In this document: in pieces, positions 43,864 through 52,802 of the stretch | Numbering within the stretch: position 1 is the first letter of the stretch | Layout: every line of letters begins with the position of its first letter | Assembly: GCF_008086165.1 (NCBI RefSeq) | Contig: NZ_VSKL01000002.1 | Span: 248,001-312,000 of the forward strand | Direction: 5' to 3' | From: Algorimicrobium algoritergicola | GTDB lineage: Bacteria > Bacteroidota > Bacteroidia > Flavobacteriales > Flavobacteriaceae | DNA: 64,000 bases | The notes under the pieces: generated by a model | What the model was told of the DNA's origin: nothing | Database searches by the model: none | Seen by the model: the letters and a program-made list of their open reading frames with translations, nothing else | Translations under genes and position numbers: made by a program

Positions 43864-45000
43864 ATGAATCCTTCTGATTTTTTCCAGAAACTTCAAAATC
43901 AGTTTGCAAATAATTTACCTTTTGTAGCCTATAGAAATCCTAATGAGTCGATAATTAAAACGTTTTTGCAGCACGATGATACGGTTTATGAAACCACAGA
44001 TTTCTCTGAAAGTGGATTTATTTTCTCACCCTTTAATATAGAAGAAACTAGTGTTTTAATTCCTGTTGAAGCATCGATAATTTTGGAATCTAAAAGTGAT
44101 ATTATTGAAGCATCACCAATGAATTCAGTTGCTTCCGAAGTTATTCAGACACCGGATATAACTTCAGCAAAGCAAAACCATATTACTTTAGTTAAAAAGG
44201 GGATTGAAGCTATTCATAAAGGCACATTTGAAAAAGTAGTGTTATCGCGGCAAGAATCGGTTACTATCTCAAAAACTAATCCTATTAAAATTTATAAAAG
44301 GTTACTAGAAACCTATCCAACCGCCTATGTGTATGTGTGGTTTCATCCTAAAGTAGGATTGTGGTTAGGCGCTACGCCAGAAACTTTGCTTCATATTGAA
44401 AATAACCAATTCAGCACGATGGCACTGGCTGGAACGCAAGTTTATAAAAATACAGCAGATGTGGTTTGGGAAGACAAAGAATTGGAGGAACAACAAATTG
44501 TCACCAATTTTATAGTTTCAAATCTAGAAAAGCAGTTAGACAACTTAAAAGTTTCTGAAGTGGAAACCGTAAGAGCTGCAAATTTACTGCATTTAAAAAC
44601 GCACATTTCTGGTCGTGTGAATTCTGATGCTTCAAACATAAAAAAGATCATTGAAATTTTGCATCCAACACCAGCTGTTTGCGGCATGCCAAAAGGAGTA
44701 GCTAAACAATTCATCCTTGAAAATGAACAGTACAAACGCGATTTTTATACAGGCTTTTTAGGTGAATTAAACATTAAGAAATCCATTTCAAGAAACACCA
44801 ACAGACGCAATGTTGAAAATAACGCTTATGCCAGTATTAAAACGGTTTCAAATCTGTTTGTAAATCTGCGTTGCATGCAAATTCAAAACAAGGAAGCCCT
44901 TTTATACATTGGAGGAGGCATCACAAAAGACTCAAACCCCAATATGGAATGGGAGGAAACCATTGCTAAATCGGTGACAATGAAAAAGGTATTACAATAA
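43864..45000 (+). CDS. menF: Isochorismate synthase MenF
   Basis: The protein has 378 residues of the chorismate-binding family. Seen are FEKVVLSRQESVTI (typical of isochorismate synthases), WFHPKVGLWLGATPETLL, MALAGTQVY, LHPTPAVCGMPK and YTGFLGELN. It opens the menaquinone pathway by converting chorismate to isochorismate with magnesium. The length suits bacterial MenF or EntC (about 380-430). No siderophore genes are nearby and menD follows after 50 bases, so the menaquinone role is clear. Transcription may include the thioesterase gene upstream. Confidence 0.93.
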   Translation: MNPSDFFQKLQNQFANNLPFVAYRNPNESIIKTFLQHDDTVYETTDFSESGFIFSPFNIEETSVLIPVEASIILESKSDIIEASPMNSVASEVIQTPDITSAKQNHITLVKKGIEAIHKGTFEKVVLSRQESVTISKTNPIKIYKRLLETYPTAYVYVWFHPKVGLWLGATPETLLHIENNQFSTMALAGTQVYKNTADVVWEDKELEEQQIVTNFIVSNLEKQLDNLKVSEVETVRAANLLHLKTHISGRVNSDASNIKKIIEILHPTPAVCGMPKGVAKQFILENEQYKRDFYTGFLGELNIKKSISRNTNRRNVENNAYASIKTVSNLFVNLRCMQIQNKEALLYIGGGITKDSNPNMEWEETIAKSVTMKKVLQ

Positions 45001-45050
45001 TTTTTTATAAGGTAGCTATTTGCTATTTTTACGCTTAGATTCAATCTTAC

Positions 45051-46811
45051 ATGCAATACCCAAAAATTCCGCTTGCGCAAACCATTGTTCTGCTTTGCAA
45101 AGCTAAAAACATTCAACATATTGTTATTTCACCAGGTAGTAGAAATGCACCTGTAACTATCGGCTTTACACACGATGATTATTTTACCTGCTACAGTATT
45201 GTAGATGAACGTTGTGCTGCCTTTTTTGCATTGGGAATTGCGCAACAAATCCAAAAGCCTGTAGCTGTAGTTTGTAGTTCAGGTAGTGCACTTTTAAATT
45301 ACTATCCTGCTATTGCTGAAGCATATTACAGTCATATTCCGTTAGTTGTTTTATCGGCTGATAGACCGAAACATTTAATTGGAATAGGTGATGGGCAAAC
45401 CATTAACCAAACCGATGTTTATAAAAATCATATAATTTATACGGCAAATTTGAGTTCTCAAATGGATGCCGAATTTAAAAATCGTGATGAAGATGAACCA
45501 GCCATTCTTAAAACACTTGAAAACAAATTAGAACGCTTTTTAGGTAGAAAACAGGAATTACAACAGGAAAATGAAACGGAAATCAATAAAGCACTCAACA
45601 AGGCTTTGTCTAAACGTGGTCCTGTTCATATTAATATGCCGTTTCACGAACCGCTTTATGAGTTAACGGATGCCTTAAGTGTGAATCCAAAAATCATTGA
45701 ATTAAACAAGCGTGCAAGTAAAGTAGACGACTTTATTTATAATGAATGTTTAGATGCTTGGAATAGTGCAGCCAAAAAAATGGTTTTAGTAGGTGTGAAT
45801 CCACCAAACGAACTTGAACAAAAATGGTTGGATGAATTGGTAAAAGATAATAGTGTTATTGTATTTACTGAAACAACTTCTAATATTCATAATCCAGGGC
45901 TTTTCAATAGTATTGATACCATGATTGCGCCTTTAGAAGAAGATGACTTTAAAGCGTTGCAACCTGATATTTTACTGACCTTTGGCGGACTTGTAGTCTC
46001 AAAAAAAATTAAAGCTTTTTTACGAAGTTACCAACCAAAGCAACATTGGCATATTGATCGCGATTATGCAAATGACACATTTTTTTGTTTGGAGAAACAT
46101 ATTGAAACAACACCTAATAATTTCTTCGAAACCTTCTTACCCCAAATCACGCATTTTGTAAAAAGTGATTATAAGGCCACTTGGGAGCAGATTAGACATT
46201 ATAGAAAAGAAAAACATAGTAACTATTTAAACGAAATTCCGTTTAGCGACTTTCAAGTGTTTGAGGCATTATTTAAAAGTTTACCACATAATCTGGCATT
46301 GCAACTGGGGAACAGTTCAACTATAAGGTATGCACAGCTTTTTGACATTCATAAATCTATAAACGTGTTTTGTAATCGTGGCACCAGTGGTATTGATGGC
46401 AGTACATCTACAGCTATTGGTTGTGCAGTTGGCCAAGAAAAACAAACGGTATTAATCACTGGCGATTTAAGCTTCTTTTACGATAGTAATGCGCTTTGGA
46501 ATAATTACATTCCTAATAATTTTAGAATAATTATCGTGAATAATCAAGGAGGTGGAATTTTTAGAATTTTGCCAGGAAATAAAGATTCAGAAAATTTCGA
46601 AAACTTTTTTGAAACTACCCATGATTTCACAGCCAAACAACTGGCTACTATGTATGGCTTTCAATATGGAACTGCAGCTAATGCCATTCAACTTAAAAAT
46701 AAATTAAAAGATTTTTATAAAGAATCAGATCAACCAAAAATATTAGAAATATTTACACCACGTACAGAGAATGACGAGGTGTTATTGAATTATTTCAAGT
46801 TTATTAAGTAA
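45051..46811 (+). CDS. menD: SEPHCHC synthase MenD
   Basis: The protein has 586 residues, a thiamine diphosphate enzyme. Seen are HIVISPGSRNAPVTIGF at the start, DERCAAFFALGIAQ, GSALLNYYPAIAEAYYS, ADRPKHLIGIGDGQTINQ and the cofactor-binding GDLSFFYDSNALW followed by NNQGGGIF. It adds the succinyl group from 2-oxoglutarate to isochorismate, the second step to menaquinone. The length is normal (about 550-590). It follows menF on the same strand. The gene is followed by a DUF2853 gene, not by another men gene. Confidence 0.95.
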   Translation: MQYPKIPLAQTIVLLCKAKNIQHIVISPGSRNAPVTIGFTHDDYFTCYSIVDERCAAFFALGIAQQIQKPVAVVCSSGSALLNYYPAIAEAYYSHIPLVVLSADRPKHLIGIGDGQTINQTDVYKNHIIYTANLSSQMDAEFKNRDEDEPAILKTLENKLERFLGRKQELQQENETEINKALNKALSKRGPVHINMPFHEPLYELTDALSVNPKIIELNKRASKVDDFIYNECLDAWNSAAKKMVLVGVNPPNELEQKWLDELVKDNSVIVFTETTSNIHNPGLFNSIDTMIAPLEEDDFKALQPDILLTFGGLVVSKKIKAFLRSYQPKQHWHIDRDYANDTFFCLEKHIETTPNNFFETFLPQITHFVKSDYKATWEQIRHYRKEKHSNYLNEIPFSDFQVFEALFKSLPHNLALQLGNSSTIRYAQLFDIHKSINVFCNRGTSGIDGSTSTAIGCAVGQEKQTVLITGDLSFFYDSNALWNNYIPNNFRIIIVNNQGGGIFRILPGNKDSENFENFFETTHDFTAKQLATMYGFQYGTAANAIQLKNKLKDFYKESDQPKILEIFTPRTENDEVLLNYFKFIK

Positions 46812-46886
46812 TTGTTAAAATGCCGGTGTATTTTTTAAACACTTCATTTTTAGGTATATTGATTATTAATCTTAATTTTTAAAATC

Positions 46887-47225
46887 ATGAGTAAAAGAGA
46901 CGAATTAATAGCTAAATATGCAGTCGATTTAAAAGATAAATTAGGCGTAAATGCAGATATGGATTTACTGACAAAAGTAACTATTGGCTGTGGACCATCT
47001 ATTTATAATGCGGATGCAGCCACGGTTTCAGGTTCAGATGCTTCGGAATTAGCAACGGTAAAAAACAATTTCTTAATTAAAAAACTCGGATTAAAAGATA
47101 GTCCGGAATTAGATAAAGGAATTGATATGGTTATGGAACAATACGGAAAATCCAATCGTAATAAGTACCGAGCAGTTGTATATTACCTATTAACCAAACA
47201 TTTCAAAAAGGAGTCTGTTTACTAG
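46887..47225 (+). CDS. DUF2853 family protein
   Basis: The protein has 112 residues, acidic and helical, without signal or membrane segments. It fits DUF2853: KRDELIAKYAVDLKDKLGV, DLLTKVTIGCGPSIYNADAA, SELATVKNNFLIKKLGL and MEQYGKSNRNKYRAVVYYLL. Structures of the family show a small helical bundle; the function is unknown. It sits 75 bases after menD and ends in a terminator, so it closes the menF-menD segment or forms its own unit. Confidence 0.85.
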   Translation: MSKRDELIAKYAVDLKDKLGVNADMDLLTKVTIGCGPSIYNADAATVSGSDASELATVKNNFLIKKLGLKDSPELDKGIDMVMEQYGKSNRNKYRAVVYYLLTKHFKKESVY

Positions 47226-47247
47226 ATCTTCATAACATATTTAAAAC

Positions 47248-47273
47248 GCCACTTCTTCAAGTGGCTTTTTTTT
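47248..47273 (+). terminator. Rho-independent terminator after the DUF2853 gene
   Basis: GCCACTT pairs with AAGTGGC over a CTTC loop, followed by eight T residues. Confidence 0.88.
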
Positions 47274-47346
47274 ATACCTAAATTTAAAATATTGAGGATA
47301 TTTCTAAATCCATAAAAACAGATACACAAGATATCTCATAAAATAG

Positions 47347-47354
47347 TACCTTTG
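47347..47354 (+). promoter_or_regulatory. TAnnTTTG (-7) element next to the CvfB-type gene start
   Basis: TACCTTTG matches the -7 consensus but ends only four bases before the ATG at 47359. Transcription would start at or next to the A of the ATG, giving a leaderless mRNA. Confidence 0.5.
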
Positions 47355-47358
47355 TCAC

Positions 47359-48192
47359 ATGATAAAAATTGGAGAATACAATACATTAGAAATCCTTCGC
47401 GAAACCGAACCAGGATTATTCTTGGAAGATGCGGATGGAAATGAGGTTTTATTACCAAACCGTTATGTCCCGAAAGAATTTAAAATTTGGGATAAACTGG
47501 ATGTATTTGTGTATTTGGATAATGAAGAACGTCTAGTTGCCGTTACGGACAAACCGTATATTCAACGTGGTGAGTTTGCAGTATTACGCTGTAATGCCGT
47601 TACAGAACATGGTGCTTTTTTAGATTGGGGAATGGTTAAAGAGTTATTCTGTCCATTTAGAGAACAGGCCTTTAGTATGAAAAAAGGTGGCTGGTATTTG
47701 GTGTATTGTTTTCTAGATGATGAGTCTAATCGTTTAGTTGCTTCTAGTAAAACCAATCAGTTTTTAGATAATAAAGAATTAACGGTTGAAGCTTTTCAAG
47801 AAGTGGATTTAATAGTTTCGCATCCATCTGATATTGGTATGAATGTGATTGTGAATAAAAAACATCAAGGGTTAATTTTTAACGATGATATTTTTCAAGA
47901 CCTTTCCATTGGCGACCGATTAAAAGGCTATGTTAAGAAAATCCGACCTGATAATAAATTGGATATTGGTTTAGGTAAAATGGGTTACCGGAGTATTGAA
48001 CCGAATGCCGATTTAATTATGAAGGAACTCGAAGATCATGGTGGTTATTTAAACCTAACTGACAAATCTGATCCAGATGCTATAAAGAATGCGCTTCAAA
48101 TGAGTAAGAAAAGCTTTAAGAAAGCTGTAGGAACGCTTTACAGACAAAAACTTATTGAAATTAAGGAGGACGGCATTTATTTAATAGAATAA
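47359..48192 (+). CDS. S1-domain RNA-binding protein, CvfB/YitL family
   Basis: The protein has 277 residues. It has the CvfB plan: three S1-like barrels (about 1-60, 65-130 and 140-215) and a winged-helix end (about 225-277, with MSKKSFKKAVGTLYRQKLI). Typical segments are GNEVLLPNRYVP in the first barrel, EHGAFLDWGMVKELFCPF in the second and KGYVKKIRPDNKLDIGL in the third. CvfB binds RNA with a preference for purine-rich single strands and affects virulence gene expression in Staphylococcus; the role here is unknown. Transcription may be leaderless. Confidence 0.85.
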   Translation: MIKIGEYNTLEILRETEPGLFLEDADGNEVLLPNRYVPKEFKIWDKLDVFVYLDNEERLVAVTDKPYIQRGEFAVLRCNAVTEHGAFLDWGMVKELFCPFREQAFSMKKGGWYLVYCFLDDESNRLVASSKTNQFLDNKELTVEAFQEVDLIVSHPSDIGMNVIVNKKHQGLIFNDDIFQDLSIGDRLKGYVKKIRPDNKLDIGLGKMGYRSIEPNADLIMKELEDHGGYLNLTDKSDPDAIKNALQMSKKSFKKAVGTLYRQKLIEIKEDGIYLIE

Positions 48193-48224
48193 GTCTTTTT
48201 CATTTTCCGTGAGTATATAAAATA

Positions 48225-48267
48225 AAAAATCGATTATAAATTAGATATTTATAATCGATTTTTTTTA
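48225..48267. terminator. Bidirectional terminator between convergent genes
   Basis: AAATCGATTATAAAT pairs perfectly with ATTTATAATCGATTT over TAGAT. A and T tracts flank both sides, so it works for the CvfB-type gene (+) and the peptidase gene (-). Confidence 0.88.
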
Positions 48268-48283
48268 TGATATTAAATAACTA

Positions 48284-49402
48284 TTACAATTTCAATTTCT
48301 TCTTTAAATCGTTAGTAACAGCATCTTTATGCACCATTACTGAAATGGTTTTCAAACGCATAAAAGCTTCACTCATATATATATAACCGTCATTGGCAAC
48401 CCGACTTTCATCCGTTCCCCATGAATTTTTCACCTTATAATATATCGTACCATTTTGATCTTTTAGCATACCAGTAATATGCATCAAATGATCGTCTGTA
48501 GTTGCATAGTTTTCAAATTCTTGCTGTCTGTAATCTGGAGTAATGATTTTCTCTGGACGTACGCTAATAATAGCTTCAGCAGCAGTTGCATCATCTTCTG
48601 GAATTACAGCAATACCATGTTTAGCAGAGAATGTTTTTTCACTCACATCACAATCTAATTCAACCGTAAAACCGTTTTCTAAAGCGTGGTTAATGGTGGA
48701 CATCAGTTCATCTAATTGCACGTTATAAAAACTACCATTGGAGAAATTATCAGGAATATTTAAAATGAATTGGGAGTAAAACGGCTTGTGTGTAAATGAG
48801 GTTATGCTCACATAATTATCAGGATTAATTTTCGTCATGGCCTGAAACGATTTTGGTGTATATTCCACACCTTCATATTTAAAGGTGGTAATATCTTTCC
48901 CTAAATAGGTGTCTAAAGTACTGTTTACAACTGCTTGCCATTTAGGCGATAAACGTCTTCCTGGATTTTCAATATAAACGTCCAACATACCATTTAAAAC
49001 GGCTACCATTTCAGCATGATTATGTCCAGTTGCACCAGTTTCCATACCACTATACACGGATTGTGGTACCAAACCATAATCCCGAATACTGTTCATAACA
49101 TCATGAGCCAAACCACCTTCACTAAATTGTGCTTTTCCTTGACGCATAACATAATTCCATGCTTTTTTAGGATAGGTATGACGGACTTGAAACATTTCAG
49201 AAATATCAATTTGTTTTCCCGTTAATCGGATCACTTCACTTTCTAAAAATGACGATGTTGAAAAACTCCAACATGTTCCCGTATTTCCTTGGCTGATCAC
49301 ATCCGTCGCATCTAAATCGATTACCGATTCAAAGGTATAGCTTTGTGAAAAACTGGTTGTGAAAGTAAAAAGAAAGGCGAATAAAAACAGAATATGTCTC
49401 AT
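48284..49402 (-). CDS. C1-family cysteine peptidase (bleomycin hydrolase/PepC-like), exported
   Basis: The protein has 372 residues with a signal peptide (cut after FSQ, residue 20). The catalytic Cys44 is in QGNTGTCWSFS, with the oxyanion Gln38. The catalytic His is in DDHLMHITG and the Asn in KVKNSWGTDE, near the end. This is the layout of papain-type aminopeptidases of the bleomycin hydrolase group. That group is usually cytoplasmic in other bacteria, but here it carries an export signal. It would trim peptides in the periplasm or outside. The gene is divergent from menB with 51 bases between starts. Confidence 0.85.
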   Translation of the reverse strand: MRHILFLFAFLFTFTTSFSQSYTFESVIDLDATDVISQGNTGTCWSFSTSSFLESEVIRLTGKQIDISEMFQVRHTYPKKAWNYVMRQGKAQFSEGGLAHDVMNSIRDYGLVPQSVYSGMETGATGHNHAEMVAVLNGMLDVYIENPGRRLSPKWQAVVNSTLDTYLGKDITTFKYEGVEYTPKSFQAMTKINPDNYVSITSFTHKPFYSQFILNIPDNFSNGSFYNVQLDELMSTINHALENGFTVELDCDVSEKTFSAKHGIAVIPEDDATAAEAIISVRPEKIITPDYRQQEFENYATTDDHLMHITGMLKDQNGTIYYKVKNSWGTDESRVANDGYIYMSEAFMRLKTISVMVHKDAVTNDLKKKLKL

Positions 49403-49430
49403 GGTACTGAATTGTTAGATAAATAATAAT

Positions 49431-49438
49431 TATTTTTG
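49431..49438 (+). promoter_or_regulatory. TAnnTTTG (-7) element of menB
   Basis: TATTTTTG matches the consensus; a TTG lies 16 bases upstream as a possible -33. It ends 15 bases before the ATG at 49454 and overlaps the longer TTG-started frame, so the ATG is preferred. Confidence 0.65.
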
Positions 49439-49453
49439 ACAAAAATAAAGAAA

Positions 49454-50293
49454 ATGAGTGTAGCAAACTGGAAAACGGTTAAAGAATATGAAGACATCAC
49501 CTACCAGAAATCTGATGGTGTGGCACGCATTGCTTTTAACAGACCAAATGTTCGAAATGCGTTTCGTCCAAAAACGACTAGTGAGTTATATGATGCCTTT
49601 TACGATGCACATGAAGATGTGAATATTGGTGTCGTATTATTATCGGCTGAAGGTCCTTCAACCAAAGATGGTGTTTATAGTTTTTGTTCAGGAGGCGACC
49701 AAACAGCACGTGGTCATCAAGGTTACGTTGGTGATGATGGTTATCATAGACTTAATATTTTGGAAGTACAACGTTTAATTCGTTTTATGCCAAAAGCCGT
49801 TATTGCAGTTGTTCCCGGATGGGCAGTTGGTGGTGGACATAGTTTACATGTGGTTTGCGATTTAACACTAGCTAGTAAAGAACACGCTATTTTTAAGCAA
49901 ACTGATGCCGATGTTACCAGTTTTGATGGTGGTTACGGATCAGCTTATTTAGCAAAAATGGTTGGACAGAAAAAAGCACGTGAAATTTTCTTTTTAGGTA
50001 GAAATTATTCAGCTCAAGAAGCTTTTGATATGGGCATGGTCAATGCCGTTATTCCACATGACGAATTGGAATCGACCGCTTATGAGTGGGCTCAAGAAAT
50101 TTTAGCCAAGTCGCCAACATCTATAAAAATGCTCAAATTCGCTATGAATTTAACAGACGATGGTATGGTTGGTCAGCAAGTTTTTGCTGGTGAAGCTACG
50201 CGTTTAGCATATATGACAGACGAAGCCAAAGAAGGTCGTGATGCCTTTTTAGAAAAACGTAAGCCTAATTTTCCTAAAAAATGGATTCCTTAA
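49454..50293 (+). CDS. menB: 1,4-Dihydroxy-2-naphthoyl-CoA synthase MenB
   Basis: The protein has 279 residues of the crotonase family. Seen are RIAFNRPNVRNAFRP, FCSGGDQTARGHQGYVGDDG, which is specific for MenB, VPGWAVGGGHSLHVVCD and FDGGYGSAYLAKMVGQKKA. It closes the second ring by converting o-succinylbenzoyl-CoA to dihydroxynaphthoyl-CoA. The start is the ATG at 49454; an upstream TTG in the same frame lies within the -7 element. menA follows after nine bases, so the two form an operon. Confidence 0.95.
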   Translation: MSVANWKTVKEYEDITYQKSDGVARIAFNRPNVRNAFRPKTTSELYDAFYDAHEDVNIGVVLLSAEGPSTKDGVYSFCSGGDQTARGHQGYVGDDGYHRLNILEVQRLIRFMPKAVIAVVPGWAVGGGHSLHVVCDLTLASKEHAIFKQTDADVTSFDGGYGSAYLAKMVGQKKAREIFFLGRNYSAQEAFDMGMVNAVIPHDELESTAYEWAQEILAKSPTSIKMLKFAMNLTDDGMVGQQVFAGEATRLAYMTDEAKEGRDAFLEKRKPNFPKKWIP

Positions 50294-50302
50294 ATAACGT
50301 CT

Positions 50303-51205
50303 ATGCCATCAATAAAACATTGGGTTTCAGCAGCAAGATTACGCACCTTACCATTATCCATTTCAGGAATTATTCTTGCCACAAGCTTTGCAGCTTATAA
50401 TGGTTATGTAAATTGGTATATTTTTGTTTTAGCACTTTTAACAACGGTTGCACTACAAGTACTGTCCAACTTTGCTAATGATTATGGCGATGGTGTTAAA
50501 GGTACCGATAATGATGAACGTGTAGGTCCTCAACGTGCTTTGCAAAGTGGAAACGTATCTCCAGACGAAATGTTTTTAGCAATAAAAATTAATATTTTAG
50601 TCATTATAGCTTTAGTGGTCATCCTACTTTTTTGTGCTTTTGGTATGCGTCATTTTTTATACACCATGCTATTTTTGGCCATAGGAGCACTTTCAGTTTA
50701 TGCCGCAATTAATTATACGGTTGGCGACTCTGCATATGGTTACAAAGGTCTAGGTGATGTATTTGTGTTTATATTCTTCGGATTAGTAAGTGGTTTAGGT
50801 ACGTATTTTTTATACACCTTAAAAATTGATCATGTTATTATTTTACCAGCTTTTACCATTGGATTATTGAGTGTAGCTGTTTTGAACTTAAATAATATGC
50901 GTGATATTATATCGGACAAAAAATCGAATAAAATTACGTTAGCCGTAAAGCTCGGTTTAACTAATGCCAAACGCTATCATTATATATTAATTTGTGGTGC
51001 TATTCTTCTTTCCGCCGCATTTGCAATTTTATATTATGTTTCGCCATATAATTTGATGTTTATGGTTATGTATATTCCATTGGTGAAGCACTTATTCTAT
51101 GTTAGAAAAACTGTGAACCCTTCATTATTAGATTCGGAATTAAAAAAAGTGGCTATTTCTACATTTCTACTCGCTATTTTAATGGGAGTTGGCTATATTA
51201 TTTAG
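50303..51205 (+). CDS. menA: 1,4-Dihydroxy-2-naphthoate polyprenyltransferase MenA
   Basis: The protein has 300 residues and about eight to nine membrane helices, of the UbiA family. The first Asp-rich motif is in NFANDYGDGVKGTDND and the second in NNMRDIISDKKSNK, as usual for MenA. It attaches the polyprenyl chain to dihydroxynaphthoate, giving demethylmenaquinone, in the inner membrane. The start is nine bases after the menB stop. The last step of the pathway, the MenG/UbiE methylation, is not encoded in the window. Confidence 0.95.
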   Translation: MPSIKHWVSAARLRTLPLSISGIILATSFAAYNGYVNWYIFVLALLTTVALQVLSNFANDYGDGVKGTDNDERVGPQRALQSGNVSPDEMFLAIKINILVIIALVVILLFCAFGMRHFLYTMLFLAIGALSVYAAINYTVGDSAYGYKGLGDVFVFIFFGLVSGLGTYFLYTLKIDHVIILPAFTIGLLSVAVLNLNNMRDIISDKKSNKITLAVKLGLTNAKRYHYILICGAILLSAAFAILYYVSPYNLMFMVMYIPLVKHLFYVRKTVNPSLLDSELKKVAISTFLLAILMGVGYII

Positions 51206-51282
51206 TAGAATTTATCGCCATCACTTCATAAAATTGTTCTAGATTTTGTATTTTTCAATACCTAATTTAAAACCCTCTTACA

Positions 51283-51960
51283 ATGAAAATCACATTTTAC
51301 GGTCATGCCAGTTTAGGAATAGAAGTAGATGGTGTTCATATTCTTGTGGATCCTTTTATTACTGGTAATGAGAAAGCCAAACATATAGATATTAACACCT
51401 TAAAAGCCGATTATATTCTATTAACTCATGCACACCAAGATCATATTTTGGATGTGGAAACGATTGCCAAAAATACAGATGCCGTTATTGTTTCTAATTT
51501 TGAAATTGTAACCCATTTTCAAAATAAAGGGCTTGAAGGACATCCAATGAATCATGGTGGTTCGTGGGACTTCGAATTTGGTGTCGTGAAATATGTAAAT
51601 GCTATTCACACCTCTTCATTTCCTGATGGCAGTTATGGTGGGCAACCAGGAGGCTTTGTTATTGAAGGCGAACATAAAAACATCTACATTGCCGGAGATA
51701 CTGCATTAACCATGGATATGAAACTCATTCCACTACGTACCAAGTTAGATTTAGCCATTTTACCAATTGGCGATAATTTCACCATGGGAATTGATGATGC
51801 TATTTTAGCCAGTGATTTTGTTCAATGTGATAAAGTGTTAGGCTACCATTTTGACACATTTGGTTATATAGAAATTGATCATGAAATAGCAAAACGCAAG
51901 TTTTTTGAAAAAGATAAAGATTTAATGTTATTGGAAATTGGTGATAGTTTGGAGTTATAA
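51283..51960 (+). CDS. Metallo-beta-lactamase-fold hydrolase, UPF0173 family
   Basis: The protein has 225 residues and is cytoplasmic. Typical segments are MKITFYGHASLGIEVDG, ILVDPFITGN, the metal-binding LLTHAHQDHILD, MNHGGSWDF, YIAGDTALTMDMKLI and KVLGYHFDTFG. This is the UPF0173 (YtkL-like) group of MBL-fold hydrolases, with two metal ions. The substrate is not established. It follows menA after 77 bases and may belong to the same transcript, but no role in the quinone pathway is known. Confidence 0.85.
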   Translation: MKITFYGHASLGIEVDGVHILVDPFITGNEKAKHIDINTLKADYILLTHAHQDHILDVETIAKNTDAVIVSNFEIVTHFQNKGLEGHPMNHGGSWDFEFGVVKYVNAIHTSSFPDGSYGGQPGGFVIEGEHKNIYIAGDTALTMDMKLIPLRTKLDLAILPIGDNFTMGIDDAILASDFVQCDKVLGYHFDTFGYIEIDHEIAKRKFFEKDKDLMLLEIGDSLEL

Positions 51961-52036
51961 TTAAAAAACGTATTCAAAACTGTAACAAACCTAAAAAGTG
52001 TTTGTCTTTAAGGATATACTAATCTAAATACGCATT

Positions 52037-52801
52037 ATGAATTCCTTTTTAAAAAGTACGTCACAAATTATCACCATTTTTTTTATTACCCTTTTTTTAA
52101 GTGCCAACCTGGTTGTTGGACAAAATAAAACCTTTAGCGTTAAAACGTTTGACAAAGTTATTATTAGTCCACATATAGAAGTTGTTTTTAAAACTGGCGA
52201 TAAAGAAGAAGTGGTTATTGAAATGATAAGCGAACCTTTAGATGAAATTAATGTAGAAGTTAAAAACAAAACACTCCAAGTTTATTTGGATGATGCTAAA
52301 ATCATTACCGAAAATGATAAAGAAAAAAGCACCAAACACAGAACGGTTGAGGCTTATAAAGGAACGGTTGCAAGAGCAACTATTTACTATAAAAAAGTAA
52401 AATCGTTTTCTTTAAGAGGCGAGGAGCGTTTTAATTTTGAAGATGCCATCATATCAGATAAAATCACCTTTAATATTTATGGCGAATCTCAAGTAACTAT
52501 GAAACATGTGACATTAAAAGATTTAAAAGTATCCATATATGGCGAAAGTTATTTAGTTATTGAAAAGGGTAGTATTGAAAACCAAAAAATAATTGGTTAT
52601 GGTGAAAGTACGGTCGATTTTTCACAGGTAAATAATAAGGAAACCAAAATAACGGCTTATGGCGATGGTAGTTATCAATGCAATGTGTCTGATAAGCTTA
52701 AAATAGTGTCATACGGCGAACCAACAATAACCTATAAAGGAAGTGCTAAAGTAGAAAGTGGTTTATCATTTGGGGAAGTGGAAATTGTAAAAATAGATTA
52801 G
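52037..52801 (+). CDS. DUF2807 (head GIN domain) exported protein
   Basis: The protein has 254 residues with a signal peptide (cut after VVGQ, near residue 30). The mature part is a DUF2807 beta-helix: FSVKTFDKVIISPHIEV at the start, then repeated strands of about 20 residues with an IYGES or AYGDG turn (FNIYGESQV, VSIYGESYL, IGYGESTVD, ITAYGDGSY, VSYGEPT). Such domains are frequent and secreted in Bacteroidota; function is unknown, perhaps adhesion. The stop is adjacent to that of a convergent SDR gene (one base between). Confidence 0.82.
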   Translation: MNSFLKSTSQIITIFFITLFLSANLVVGQNKTFSVKTFDKVIISPHIEVVFKTGDKEEVVIEMISEPLDEINVEVKNKTLQVYLDDAKIITENDKEKSTKHRTVEAYKGTVARATIYYKKVKSFSLRGEERFNFEDAIISDKITFNIYGESQVTMKHVTLKDLKVSIYGESYLVIEKGSIENQKIIGYGESTVDFSQVNNKETKITAYGDGSYQCNVSDKLKIVSYGEPTITYKGSAKVESGLSFGEVEIVKID

Positions 52802-52802
52802 T

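Noticed and set aside
49436-49453. TTG start for menB six codons upstream of the ATG
   Set aside because: It lies within the -7 promoter element, so it is not expected to be transcribed, and MenB proteins start near the ATG.
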